From Pseudomonadota bacterium (GTDB lineage Bacteria > Pseudomonadota > Gammaproteobacteria > Steroidobacterales > Steroidobacteraceae): a DNA stretch of 6,302 nucleotides. Under the pieces are notes generated by a model. The model searched no databases and was not told where the DNA came from. It saw only the letters and a list, made by a program, of their open reading frames with translations. This document shows positions 1-5,748 of the stretch, piece after piece (positions within the stretch are counted from its first letter, which is position 1; the number at the start of each line of letters is the position of its first letter). The position numbers were made by a program, and so were the translations under genes. The DNA lies in assembly GCA_021850555.1 (NCBI GenBank), contig JAJZLX010000081.1:1-6302 (forward strand), written 5' to 3'.

Positions 1-1155
1 CGGCCCGCACAGCGCGCGGTGATCGTCGATCCCGACGGCGGCTACACGCGGTTGTTCTATCGGCCCGAGCGCGGGGATGTGATTCTGAACCCGTTCGACT
101 CGCGCGCGTCGGGGTGGAATTTGGCAGCGGATGTCGGCGAGGATTACGAAGGGCGGCATCTCGCCGCCGCGCTCGTGCCGGACGGCCAGGGTGATAGCGG
201 AGAGTGGAAGACCTACGCGCAGGTGCTCCTCAGCGCCGCGATTCTCTCGCTGCGCAGCGCGGGGCAGTTGACGCCCGCGTCTTTGTATCGCGCGGTGATG
301 CTCAGCGACGATAAAGAACTCGGGGCGCTCGTCGATGGCAGCCCTGCGGCAAGGTATTTCGCAAAGGATAACGAGCGGATGTTAGCGTCGATCCGCTCTG
401 TTACTGCTACATCGCTCGCGGGTCTGTCGCACATCTCGAGCGGCGACTTTTCGCTAAAAGAGTATGCGCGCGGAGATGATCGAGGGTGGGTCTTCATCAG
501 TTACAAGGCCGATCAGATTGCAGAATTGCGCGGGATCATAAGTGCCTGGGCGAGGCTCGTCATCTTCGCGCTCATGAGCCGGCCGGAGGGGGACTCGGGC
601 ACCTGGCTGATCGTCGATGAGCTGGATTCGCTCGGCAAAATATCGGGGTTGACGGATGCGCTGCCGCGGCTGCGAAAATTCGGCGGCCGATGCGTGCTCG
701 CGTTTCAGAGCATCGGTCCGTTGACGGAGATTTACGGCCACGGATTTAGCGGTGCGGTGATCGAAAACGCCAGCAACACGCTGATCCTACGCTGCTCGGA
801 CAGCGGTGAGCGGTCAGGTGGGACCGCGCAATTCGCGTCTCAGCTGATCGGGCAGCGGGAAGTGATGCGCACGACGAGCAGCACGAGCGAGACTCAGGGC
901 TCGAGTTTGCAGCATGGTCTGAGAATCGCACCTGGGACAAATAGGTCGAAAGTCTCCGGAACTAACACTGCGCCGGTCGTCGAGCCGGCGGTTCTGCCGG
1001 CGCAAATCGAGGGCCTCGAAAATCTGCGGGGATTCGTGCATTCGCACGGCATGCCATTTTGGAGCCGGTGCACGATTGAGTTCTTCGAGCGCGATCCGAT
1101 CGCGGAGGCGTTCACACCACGGGCCGCGTCAGCGGCCCAGGAGGATCAGACATGA
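1..1155 (+). CDS. traD: Type IV coupling protein, VirD4/TraD family (5' end outside window)
   Basis: This is the hexameric inner-membrane ATPase that brings the relaxase-DNA complex to the type IV secretion channel during conjugation. The frame is open from base 1 (RPAQRAVIVDPDGG), so the GTG at 19 is internal. The N-terminal membrane segments and the Walker A loop, which normally lies just before this IVDP strand, are upstream of the window. Visible landmarks, numbered from that GTG, are RGDVILNPFDSR (near 19-30, typical of TraD after Walker A), the Walker B strand TWLIVDELD (195-203, acidic pair D200/E201), and LRKFGG followed by VLAFQSIGPLTEIYG, the sensor segment with Q230. The C-terminus is short and lacks the long acidic tail of F-plasmid TraD. 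The last codon overlaps the next gene (ATGA at 1152). Family assignment is firm; the exact subfamily is not. Confidence 0.93.
   Translation, partial: RPAQRAVIVDPDGGYTRLFYRPERGDVILNPFDSRASGWNLAADVGEDYEGRHLAAALVPDGQGDSGEWKTYAQVLLSAAILSLRSAGQLTPASLYRAVMLSDDKELGALVDGSPAARYFAKDNERMLASIRSVTATSLAGLSHISSGDFSLKEYARGDDRGWVFISYKADQIAELRGIISAWARLVIFALMSRPEGDSGTWLIVDELDSLGKISGLTDALPRLRKFGGRCVLAFQSIGPLTEIYGHGFSGAVIENASNTLILRCSDSGERSGGTAQFASQLIGQREVMRTTSSTSETQGSSLQHGLRIAPGTNRSKVSGTNTAPVVEPAVLPAQIEGLENLRGFVHSHGMPFWSRCTIEFFERDPIAEAFTPRAASAAQEDQT
1139..1144 (+). promoter_or_regulatory. Strong Shine-Dalgarno of the 117-codon gene
   Basis: AGGAGG lies 7 nt before the ATG at 1152, inside the last codons of the coupling-protein gene. 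It supports real translation of the overlapping small gene and fixes its start. Confidence 0.8.
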
Positions 1156-1505
1156 GAATAGCAGAAGTAAACGCAGTGCTCGATCGACTCGCGAGCTGCT
1201 CGGACAGCGGCGTACGGCGTTTGCCAGAAAACGATCGCCGAAAGCCTCGCTTCTCAATTGATTTCCGCGTGCTCGACGAGCCTCCGCCCGTCACTCCGCC
1301 CGCCGGCGTCCACCTCGGCCGCCTCGCGCACGGCGGGATCGTGCGCACGATCCCGGGCTGCCCGGGGCTGGTGGTCGAGTCCGGGTGGATCCGCTGCGAG
1401 CGCACTGGCCGCGAGCGCCTGGTGTGGCTGGTGTATCTGCGGCCGCCGCTGCGGCTCGCGAAAGTCCTGCCGTTTCGGCAGCCATCCGCTGCGCAGGAGA
1501 ACTGA
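1152..1505 (+). CDS. Small hypothetical protein in the tra operon
   Basis: I do not recognise this 117-residue protein. It starts with ATG overlapping the coupling-protein stop (ATGA) behind a consensus AGGAGG, so it is translationally coupled to conjugation genes. No signal peptide or membrane span is visible. The N-terminal third (MRIAEVNAVLDRLASC) is likely helical. A Pro-rich linker (DEPPPVTPPAG) follows, then an apparently beta-rich part with paired cysteines (IPGCPG ... WIRCERTGRERLVWLVYLRPP), which could be a small barrel. Third codon positions are strongly GC-rich, as in the upstream gene, so the two probably share an origin. A role in plasmid or ICE transfer is inferred only from position. 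Confidence 0.75.
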   Translation: MRIAEVNAVLDRLASCSDSGVRRLPENDRRKPRFSIDFRVLDEPPPVTPPAGVHLGRLAHGGIVRTIPGCPGLVVESGWIRCERTGRERLVWLVYLRPPLRLAKVLPFRQPSAAQEN

Positions 1506-1507
1506 CC

Positions 1508-1654
1508 GTGCTGCGGATCGCGCTCGGGTTTTTCCTCGGACTCTCCTGCGCCGGGTGGGTCGCGGCCCACCCGGCGGCGGCGCATATGATCGCAGGCGGG
1601 GAGCACGTCGTCGGGGAGCTGTTGCTCCACGTGGCGCGGGAGCTGCTGCGCTGA
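1508..1654 (+). CDS. 48-residue small exported or membrane protein, GTG start
   Basis: The GTG start lies 2 nt after the preceding stop and 7 nt after AGGAGA (1495-1500), so it is the third gene of the coupling-protein operon. The product begins LRIALGFFLGLSCAGWVAA, a hydrophobic segment of about 19 residues that could be a membrane anchor or signal peptide, with possible signal peptidase I cleavage near VAA-H or AAA-H. The remainder (GGEHVVGELLLHVARELLR) is predicted to be an amphipathic helix. The Cys near residue 14 sits in GLSC, a poor lipobox. The family is not recognised. Small entry-exclusion or pilus-accessory proteins occur in such positions, but nothing in the sequence proves that role. 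Confidence 0.6.
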   Translation: MLRIALGFFLGLSCAGWVAAHPAAAHMIAGGEHVVGELLLHVARELLR

Positions 1655-1695
1655 GCGTTCGCCTTCCTGCCGCTTCGCCGATTACAATGTCGTCC

Positions 1696-1725
1696 TTGAC
1701 AACCAGTAAGACCCCTGTCAATCAT
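1696..1725 (+). promoter_or_regulatory. Candidate promoter of the Nmad3 module
   Basis: A perfect -35 TTGACA (1696-1701) is followed after 18 bases by AATCAT (1720-1725), which matches 4 of 6 positions of a sigma-70 -10 box. Transcription would start near 1732. It lies in the only sizeable gap between the tra operon and the cargo genes, so the cargo may be separately expressed. The -10 is weak, so the call is tentative. Confidence 0.35.
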
Positions 1726-1766
1726 GGTGGTACGGGAAGCGGCAGAATAGCCGGGTGGGGTCTTAC
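1706..1766 (+). repeat. 10-bp perfect inverted repeat in the Nmad3 leader
   Basis: GTAAGACCCC (1706-1715) is repeated exactly in inverted form as GGGGTCTTAC (1757-1766), with 41 bases between. The left arm sits in the spacer of the candidate promoter. The right arm covers the only G-rich, Shine-Dalgarno-like stretch (GGGTGGGG, 1753-1760) before the next start codon. It could be a two-site operator, an mRNA stem that hides the ribosome site, or the ends of a small lost element. Confidence 0.6.
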
Positions 1767-1773
1767 CGTGCAG

Positions 1774-2481
1774 ATGGCTTTGCTTCGGGTCGGTATCGAT
1801 TCAGGGTCTGGGGGAATCCAAGGGCCACTCTTCCATGACGGCACCTTCGAGTTCATACCGATCCCGGACGATGCTGAAGTCGGAAAGGACACCTACGGCA
1901 ATACCCGGGGCCGATATGGCCGGGCCCTCGTCGAATATTTCCCAGAGCGGCGCCGGGCCACGGCTAGCCAAAGGCCGATGCATGTTGACCCCGAATTTGA
2001 GACGTTCACTTACGGGGATCCGACTAAGCCGAAGCGCGGACTCCGGAATCTGAAGAAAGGAGACGTCCTGGCGTTCTACGCCGGCCTCGAGGGCTGGGAT
2101 TTTCATTGCCCTCCCGCGCTCTACATCGTCGGCTACTTTGTCGTGGAAGCTGCAGGTCTCGCGAGCGACTTCGATCCCGTGAAGCTCCGCGAGGTGTTCG
2201 GATCAAATTTCCACGTGAAACACCTCTCCGTCTTTGCGCGCGATCGCAAAACCCTCGTGCTCGTGAAGGGAGGATCAGGCAGCCGCCTTCTCAAGTATGC
2301 GCACTGCATCAGCTGTGTCGGGCACGACTGTGACGGGCGGCCTCTAAAGGTGCTGTCGAAGCAGGCGATTGGGATTTTCGGGGATTTCGGAGGAAGAATC
2401 TCGATCCAGCGCAGCCCGCCCCGATGGGTCGCTGATGAGTTCGTCCCCAGAGCATTGAAACACTTATCCGCGCTGACGTAG
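1774..2481 (+). CDS. Nmad3-type protein (predicted nucleotide-modification associated domain)
   Basis: This 235-residue protein matches my memory of the Nmad3 family, which was defined by comparative genomics of phage and bacterial DNA-modification loci; its biochemistry is not established. Landmarks are RVGIDSGSGGIQGPLF (5-20), FEFIPIPD (25-32), DTYGNTRGRYGR (39-50), DPEFETFTYGDP (72-83), FYAGLEGWDF (101-110), LVKGGSGSRLL (163-173) and GDFGGRISIQRSPPRWV (203-219). Several are Gly/Asp/Arg-rich and look like ligand-binding loops. A cysteine group (C178, C181, C186) is also present. There is no membrane segment, so it is probably cytoplasmic. The ATG at 1774 matches the start of the conserved region, but an in-frame GTG at 1768 is better spaced from the G-rich stretch. 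The frame is open further upstream to 1258, but that part is antisense-like to the tra genes and is rejected. It forms an operon with the next gene. Confidence 0.75.
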   Translation: MALLRVGIDSGSGGIQGPLFHDGTFEFIPIPDDAEVGKDTYGNTRGRYGRALVEYFPERRRATASQRPMHVDPEFETFTYGDPTKPKRGLRNLKKGDVLAFYAGLEGWDFHCPPALYIVGYFVVEAAGLASDFDPVKLREVFGSNFHVKHLSVFARDRKTLVLVKGGSGSRLLKYAHCISCVGHDCDGRPLKVLSKQAIGIFGDFGGRISIQRSPPRWVADEFVPRALKHLSALT

Positions 2482-2497
2482 ACGTAGATGCTCGTCT

Positions 2498-2980
2498 ATG
2501 GCGACTTTGATCTACAAGAGAACACATAATGGGGATCCCGATCCGGATCGAGGGGTTTTTGGGTGCCACGACTGCATGGGCCGCGTGCGCGGATGGATTT
2601 ATAACGCAGTAATCGGCGTTGGCGGCATTGGCCAAAAGCCAATTGCCGAAGGCATTGCTGGGCGCCTCACCTGGATCGGCATCGGTCCACACCGGACCGG
2701 TGATTTGCGGAAGCCCACGGTCACGTTCGATCACTTCTGGTACAAGGGTCCGCAGGGTCCTATGCTCGAGAGCGTAGCTCCTGCACTTGCCAGGCGCATG
2801 TACGCCGGCAAGGTTCGGGTGATTAAGGACTCCGCCTTGGCGCCAGCAGAGCTCGCTGACGTCGAAAACATCCTTCGATGCGCGCGGCTGTCTCCGCCTT
2901 CACCAAGCAGAGGACGTGAGCAGCAGACTGCCTCACGCAAATCCGGACGACCCTGCCGTTCGCGGGCGAAGGTCTGCTAG
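2498..2980 (+). CDS. Conserved-looking partner of the Nmad3 protein, unknown function
   Basis: The family is not recognised with certainty. The gene starts 16 nt after the Nmad3 stop on the same strand, so they are very likely co-transcribed; no good Shine-Dalgarno is visible, which fits translational coupling. Residues 1-112 look like a compact folded domain: LIYKRTHNGDPD (4-15), FGCHDCMGRVRG (21-32, with a CxxC), the Gly-rich turn AVIGVGGIGQKP (37-48), WIGIGPH (59-65), VTFDHFWYKGPQGPMLESVAP (75-95), and a helix ending in RVIKDS. Residues 113-129 could be a final helix (APAELADVENILRCA). The last 30 or so residues are Arg/Ser/Pro-rich and look unlike the rest, perhaps a read-through into foreign sequence after a 3' truncation. 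There is no signal peptide or membrane segment. Function is inferred only from pairing with Nmad3. Confidence 0.72.
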   Translation: MATLIYKRTHNGDPDPDRGVFGCHDCMGRVRGWIYNAVIGVGGIGQKPIAEGIAGRLTWIGIGPHRTGDLRKPTVTFDHFWYKGPQGPMLESVAPALARRMYAGKVRVIKDSALAPAELADVENILRCARLSPPSPSRGREQQTASRKSGRPCRSRAKVC

Positions 2981-3084
2981 TCCTCCCGAACACTACCAGC
3001 CCGGTCAGCCAGCAACGCGACCCTTGTAACTGCAACCTACTGAGCCGCACCATTCGAACGTCACGCCCTATTCCGGCGGCGGCC
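2981..3084. other. Short gene-free junction
   Basis: There is no start codon with a ribosome site, no tRNA-like fold and no stem followed by a T-run here. One + strand frame stays open from about 2920, but its codon use becomes convincingly coding only from about 3085. The stretch may be a rearrangement junction between the cargo module and the remnant that follows. Confidence 0.4.
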
Positions 3085-3393
3085 TTAGTTACCGCGCAAG
3101 AGGGTCGCGAAGGTCAAGCCCCCCTCGCCCGCCTGGCCGCCCTGCTCCAATCGCATGGGCCGATTCGCCTCATCGCCGCCCTGGCCGGCGATTCGGACAC
3201 GAGCATGGCGCTAACCAGCGGCAGGATCGTGCGCGATTCGCTGTCGGCCCCACCGCGCTACGCCTGGGTCGAGGTTCGCGAGGACGGCGGCCTCACCGAG
3301 GCTCCGGCGGCGATCGGGCAGGACACGTGCGCGGCGCTGTGGTGGAATTCGCCCTCGATGAAAGAATCGAGCCTGCGCGCCGGTATCCGCATC
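3085..3393 (+). pseudogene. Start-less gene remnant with strong coding bias
   Basis: About 103 codons (LVTAQEGREGQAPLARLAAL ... SLRAGIRIT) read without a stop and show the GC-rich third positions typical of the high-GC genes at the left end. No ATG or GTG occurs in frame before 3205, in mid-domain, and no Shine-Dalgarno precedes that ATG. Recognisable pieces are an amphipathic helix (LARLAALLQSHGPIRLIAAL), PPRYAWVEVREDGG, and CAALWWNSPSM. I do not recognise the family. The frame runs on to a stop at 3472-3474, but from 3395 it is antisense to the YecR-like gene and looks non-coding. The likeliest reading is an internal fragment left by deletion or insertion. Alternatively, a real short gene starts at 3205 (89 residues). 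Confidence 0.4.
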
Positions 3394-3394
3394 A

Positions 3395-3724
3395 CTAATT
3401 GCCGCCGGATGGAGTCCCCACGCATTGAAAAGACACTGTTACCAACGTCTGAACGCAATTGCCATACGCGTTGAATTGTTCGCACCTATTGATCTGACCC
3501 CCGAAAGGCTGTGCGCCCGAGTAGCCCCAGGCTGCACACCTGTCGGCCGCAGTCTGGGCAGCCTGACCCATATTCACTTGCGGAACTTGAAATAAGCCGT
3601 ACTCATATGAGAGTTGAATCGTGCCATCCGATCGGCTACCGCCGGTCGGCACTAGCGTCTCCTGTGTCGCACAGGCCGTCAACACCACCGCGATGACGAT
3701 GAAGAACAGACAATGAGGTCTCAT
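3395..3724 (-). CDS. YecR-like outer-membrane lipoprotein
   Basis: This 109-residue lipoprotein resembles the YecR family; in enterobacteria yecR belongs to the flagellar regulon, but its function is unknown. The signal peptide is MRPHCLFFIVIAVV followed by the lipobox LTAC with lipidated C18. The residue after Cys is Ala, not Asp, so Lol sorting to the outer membrane is expected. The mature part carries the family pattern TGGSRSDGTIQLSYEYG (27-43), CAAWGY (63-68), A-PFGG (71-76) and the NAYGNC region (85-90). Four cysteines (C63, C81, C90, C101) could form two disulfides in the periplasm. GGAG (complement of 3734-3737) sits 9 nt before the ATG and supports this start. The gene lies 60 nt downstream of another lipoprotein gene on the same strand and may share its transcript. 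No flagellar genes are visible nearby. Confidence 0.88.
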   Translation of the reverse strand: MRPHCLFFIVIAVVLTACATQETLVPTGGSRSDGTIQLSYEYGLFQVPQVNMGQAAQTAADRCAAWGYSGAQPFGGQINRCEQFNAYGNCVQTLVTVSFQCVGTPSGGN

Positions 3725-3784
3725 CAGAACACACTCCGACTTACCGTCTTGTCACTTGGTAGCCTCCAGCATTCACCACCGCCA

Positions 3785-4645
3785 TCATTGTTGCGGCAAT
3801 GAATCAGCTAGCACGATAAAGCCGCCTCCATTTACACTAGCACTGACCCCAAAATCAAGTTGGGCCGGACTTACCGTTGTGTCGAGAGTTGCAAGACCGG
3901 TCATGGTATAGCCGTTGGCCGCCGCAGCACTACCACTACAACTGGCAAAGCTCAAGCTGATCGAATAAACGTCGTATTGGGAGTTGATGAGCGAGAGCTG
4001 GCCGTTGATTACGCAGCCGCTAGTTGGGTCCTGCTCAAAAATAGCACCGTTGCCGTTAACCGAGAATGTGTTATTCCCATCCCAGTAGTTTGCTGCCACC
4101 ACCGATAGCGAAGACGGGTTGTCGTACAGGCTATTAAATGTCCAAGTGTGTGTTTCAGTCCCAAGCGCTGTGCCCAATGACGTCGTACCTGAGTCCGTGA
4201 TCGTCATGCTGGACTGCTGTGTGATCGTTCCCGATATCGTGCCAGTACCACTGGTCGAGCCGTCCGGGAAGGTGCAATTGGTGTTAACGCCAGGGGTTAG
4301 TGAGTAGGTCGCAGCCGCTTCATCGACATTTCCGGATATTGCACTTCCAGTGACCGTGGCTTGCCCAAAACCGAGGGTGACGCAACCGTTTGTGTCATCT
4401 CGCTCGGCGAAGTAAAAGCTACCGGACTCGTCGATGATTGCCACGCCCTTGATCGTATCGCCCGCCGTCGGACCAGATGTCTCGATGTATTGTGTTTGCC
4501 AGATGCCACCGGGAGACTGATTTTTGGCTTGCGGTAGGGGGCTGCCGGAGCTTCCGGTATTGCCGCTACCCCCACCGCAGGCGCTCAAGAGGCACATCGA
4601 AAGGACGAGGACAGAATGTCTAGCAAGAGCAGTTGTCGTTGTCAT
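3785..4645 (-). CDS. Ser/Thr/Gly-rich lipoprotein with two repeat-like halves
   Basis: This 286-residue lipoprotein has the signal sequence MTTTTALARHSVLVLSMC and lipobox LSAC with C23. A flexible GGGSGNTGSSGSP linker follows, then GGIWQTQ (47-53), a motif common at the start of proteobacterial surface lipoproteins of unknown function. The rest is low-charge and beta-rich. Two halves look related: DDTNGC (83-88) with a second Cys at 124, and DPTSGC (206-211) with a second Cys at 236. Each half therefore probably has one disulfide. Such composition suits an exported beta-sandwich or barrel-like fold on the outer membrane. AGGGAG (complement of 4655-4660) lies 9 nt before the ATG. The gene is visibly less GC-rich than those on the left, as expected from its Asn/Ser/Thr content or from a different origin. 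No enzymatic motif is seen. Confidence 0.85.
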   Translation of the reverse strand: MTTTTALARHSVLVLSMCLLSACGGGSGNTGSSGSPLPQAKNQSPGGIWQTQYIETSGPTAGDTIKGVAIIDESGSFYFAERDDTNGCVTLGFGQATVTGSAISGNVDEAAATYSLTPGVNTNCTFPDGSTSGTGTISGTITQQSSMTITDSGTTSLGTALGTETHTWTFNSLYDNPSSLSVVAANYWDGNNTFSVNGNGAIFEQDPTSGCVINGQLSLINSQYDVYSISLSFASCSGSAAAANGYTMTGLATLDTTVSPAQLDFGVSASVNGGGFIVLADSLPQQ

Positions 4646-5068
4646 TTCGTTAAACTCCCTGAGGCATCTCTACTATGCAGAGCATTAGTTAGTCAGGTCG
4701 CGAGGGTCCGGGGCGTGACCTTGATCACGTTGTAGTCATCGTTCGCGAGCGAGAAACCAAAATCCGTCCGCATTTGTGATGGGACTCTCACGTGTGTCCA
4801 ACCATATACGCGCAGCCGTTCACGCAAAGCGTTGTGGCGCAGGCGTTCCTGGCGAGTCGGAATGTCGTCCGCACGCCGACGCACATACGACCTCGGTTCA
4901 TCTCAGCTTGGCGATCCACCCGGCGACGCGTGAACATCGGCGTGCGAGGACGAGCAGCTGAGTTCGACGCTGTTCTGCGCGCGGCACGAGAGAATCATGC
5001 CGTGAGACGAGTCTGACTTCCTGCAGCTGTAATCCCGGAAGCCGAACGTCACCCATCCTGCCGTACAT
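4646..5068. other. 423-base intergenic region without a supported gene
   Basis: The part next to 4645 must carry the ribosome site and probably a promoter of the lipoprotein gene, but only weak boxes are visible on the minus strand. A minus-strand frame from 4902 down to 4693 ends in a protein-like stretch (LANDDYNVIKVTPRTLAT) and might be the tail of a decayed gene. It lacks a ribosome site and any recognised motif. A Cys-rich minus-strand frame (5115 to 4903) overlaps the YajG-like gene's end and is not convincing. No terminator with a T-run, no tRNA and no repeat array was seen. Confidence 0.5.
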
Positions 5069-5668
5069 TCACGGCCGGATTGCGTCACGCAAATTTCTGT
5101 CGTCAAGTGCTTCATTTACGACTTTATCGAGAGTTTTTTGCGCGAGAGCACGCAGCTTCGCTTCTGATCCGAAGTAGCTTTCGTGAAGCGTGAAAAGGGA
5201 GCCCTCAAGGTTATGCGCGGAATACGTATGACTGAAGACTTCTTGTCCAGTGGAAACTTTGAAGACATTGACCTCAACTTCCGCATTGGCGTCCAGGCGA
5301 ACTAATTGGTTGGCGTCCAGTCTCTTGACTATTCCAGAGATGCGATACGCCGCGCCGCCGCTTGTCGCGAATCCTCTCGCTCTCAACCCTTCCGAAAATG
5401 CCTTTCGGACGACGCCCGAAACCGACGGGGTAACGTCCACGTTCTTTATTGGGATTCCCCATCCGTTCCGAATCGCGCCGATCCATTCCTTGTCGTCGTT
5501 ACCGCGTTGATCGACGAATCGGCCGACGGTAACGCTTACAGCCGCTGTTGGCGCCTCGCGTACGAGCGAATGCGAAGGCGTGTAAGGAAGCCCGCCGCGC
5601 GTTGTCGAGCACGCCGCAAGAGCACACGCACACGCTATGACAAATGCAAAACGTGCATCTATCGACAT
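5069..5668 (-). CDS. YajG-like lipoprotein
   Basis: This 199-residue lipoprotein resembles the YajG family of uncharacterised outer-membrane lipoproteins. The signal peptide is MSIDARFAFVIACACA and the lipobox LAAC, with C20 lipidated; Ser follows the Cys, predicting the outer membrane. The mature domain alternates strands and helices: VSVTVGRFVDQRGND (44-58), a helix VSGVVRKAFSEGLRARGF (83-100), YRISGIVKRLD (108-118), an alternating strand AEVEVNVFKVSTG (129-141), SHTYSAHNLEG (146-156) and a long C-terminal helix (ALAQKTLDKVVNEALDD, 174-190). The start at 5668 is chosen because it precedes the signal peptide directly and GGGAGGG lies 4 nt upstream. The frame is open to 5755, but a longer start would bury the signal peptide. 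The gene faces the same way as the two other lipoprotein genes but is separated from them by 423 bases. Confidence 0.83.
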   Translation of the reverse strand: MSIDARFAFVIACACALAACSTTRGGLPYTPSHSLVREAPTAAVSVTVGRFVDQRGNDDKEWIGAIRNGWGIPIKNVDVTPSVSGVVRKAFSEGLRARGFATSGGAAYRISGIVKRLDANQLVRLDANAEVEVNVFKVSTGQEVFSHTYSAHNLEGSLFTLHESYFGSEAKLRALAQKTLDKVVNEALDDRNLRDAIRP

Positions 5669-5672
5669 GTCA

Positions 5673-5679
5673 CCCTCCC
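5673..5679 (-). promoter_or_regulatory. Shine-Dalgarno deciding the YajG-like start
   Basis: GGGAGGG on the minus strand lies 4 nt before the ATG whose first base is 5668. Together with the signal peptide it favours the 199-residue form over the longer open frame. Confidence 0.75.
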
Positions 5680-5688
5680 AGCACTCGC

Positions 5689-5709
5689 GACTTGGACTGT
5701 GTCCAAGTC
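5689..5709 (-). repeat. 21-bp perfect palindrome in the YajG-like gene's leader
   Basis: GACTTGGAC and GTCCAAGTC are exact inverted copies of 9 bp around a 3-base centre. The site ends 20 nt before the ATG at 5668, between the candidate promoter and the ribosome site. As DNA it has the size and symmetry of a dimeric-repressor operator. As RNA it would form a 9-bp stem with a 3-nt loop just upstream of the Shine-Dalgarno. No T-run follows, so it is not a terminator. Confidence 0.7.
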
Positions 5710-5748
5710 TCTTATAATGTTGCGCCCGCGTAGGACTGTTTGATAAAG

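Noticed and set aside
1254..1725. Long minus-strand open frames opposite the small tra-operon genes
   Set aside because: They are Arg/Pro/Ala-rich, as expected from antisense of GC-rich coding DNA, with no motif or ribosome site.
1258..1773. Upstream extension of the Nmad3 reading frame, making a 407-residue protein
   Set aside because: It overlaps two tightly coupled tra-operon genes in another frame and its translation is Arg/Ala/Gly-rich shadow sequence; homology begins only at about 1774.
4903..5115. Cys-rich 70-residue minus-strand frame
   Set aside because: Its start overlaps the end of the YajG-like gene, no Shine-Dalgarno or family pattern is seen, and codon use is not convincing.
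5713..5718. Perfect TATAAT on the plus strand
   Set aside because: No -35 box lies at a suitable distance and no plus-strand gene follows; the sequence overlaps the minus-strand leader.
5306..5743. 145-residue plus-strand frame
   Set aside because: It is antisense to the YajG-like gene, lacks a ribosome site and is Arg/Ser-rich without motifs.
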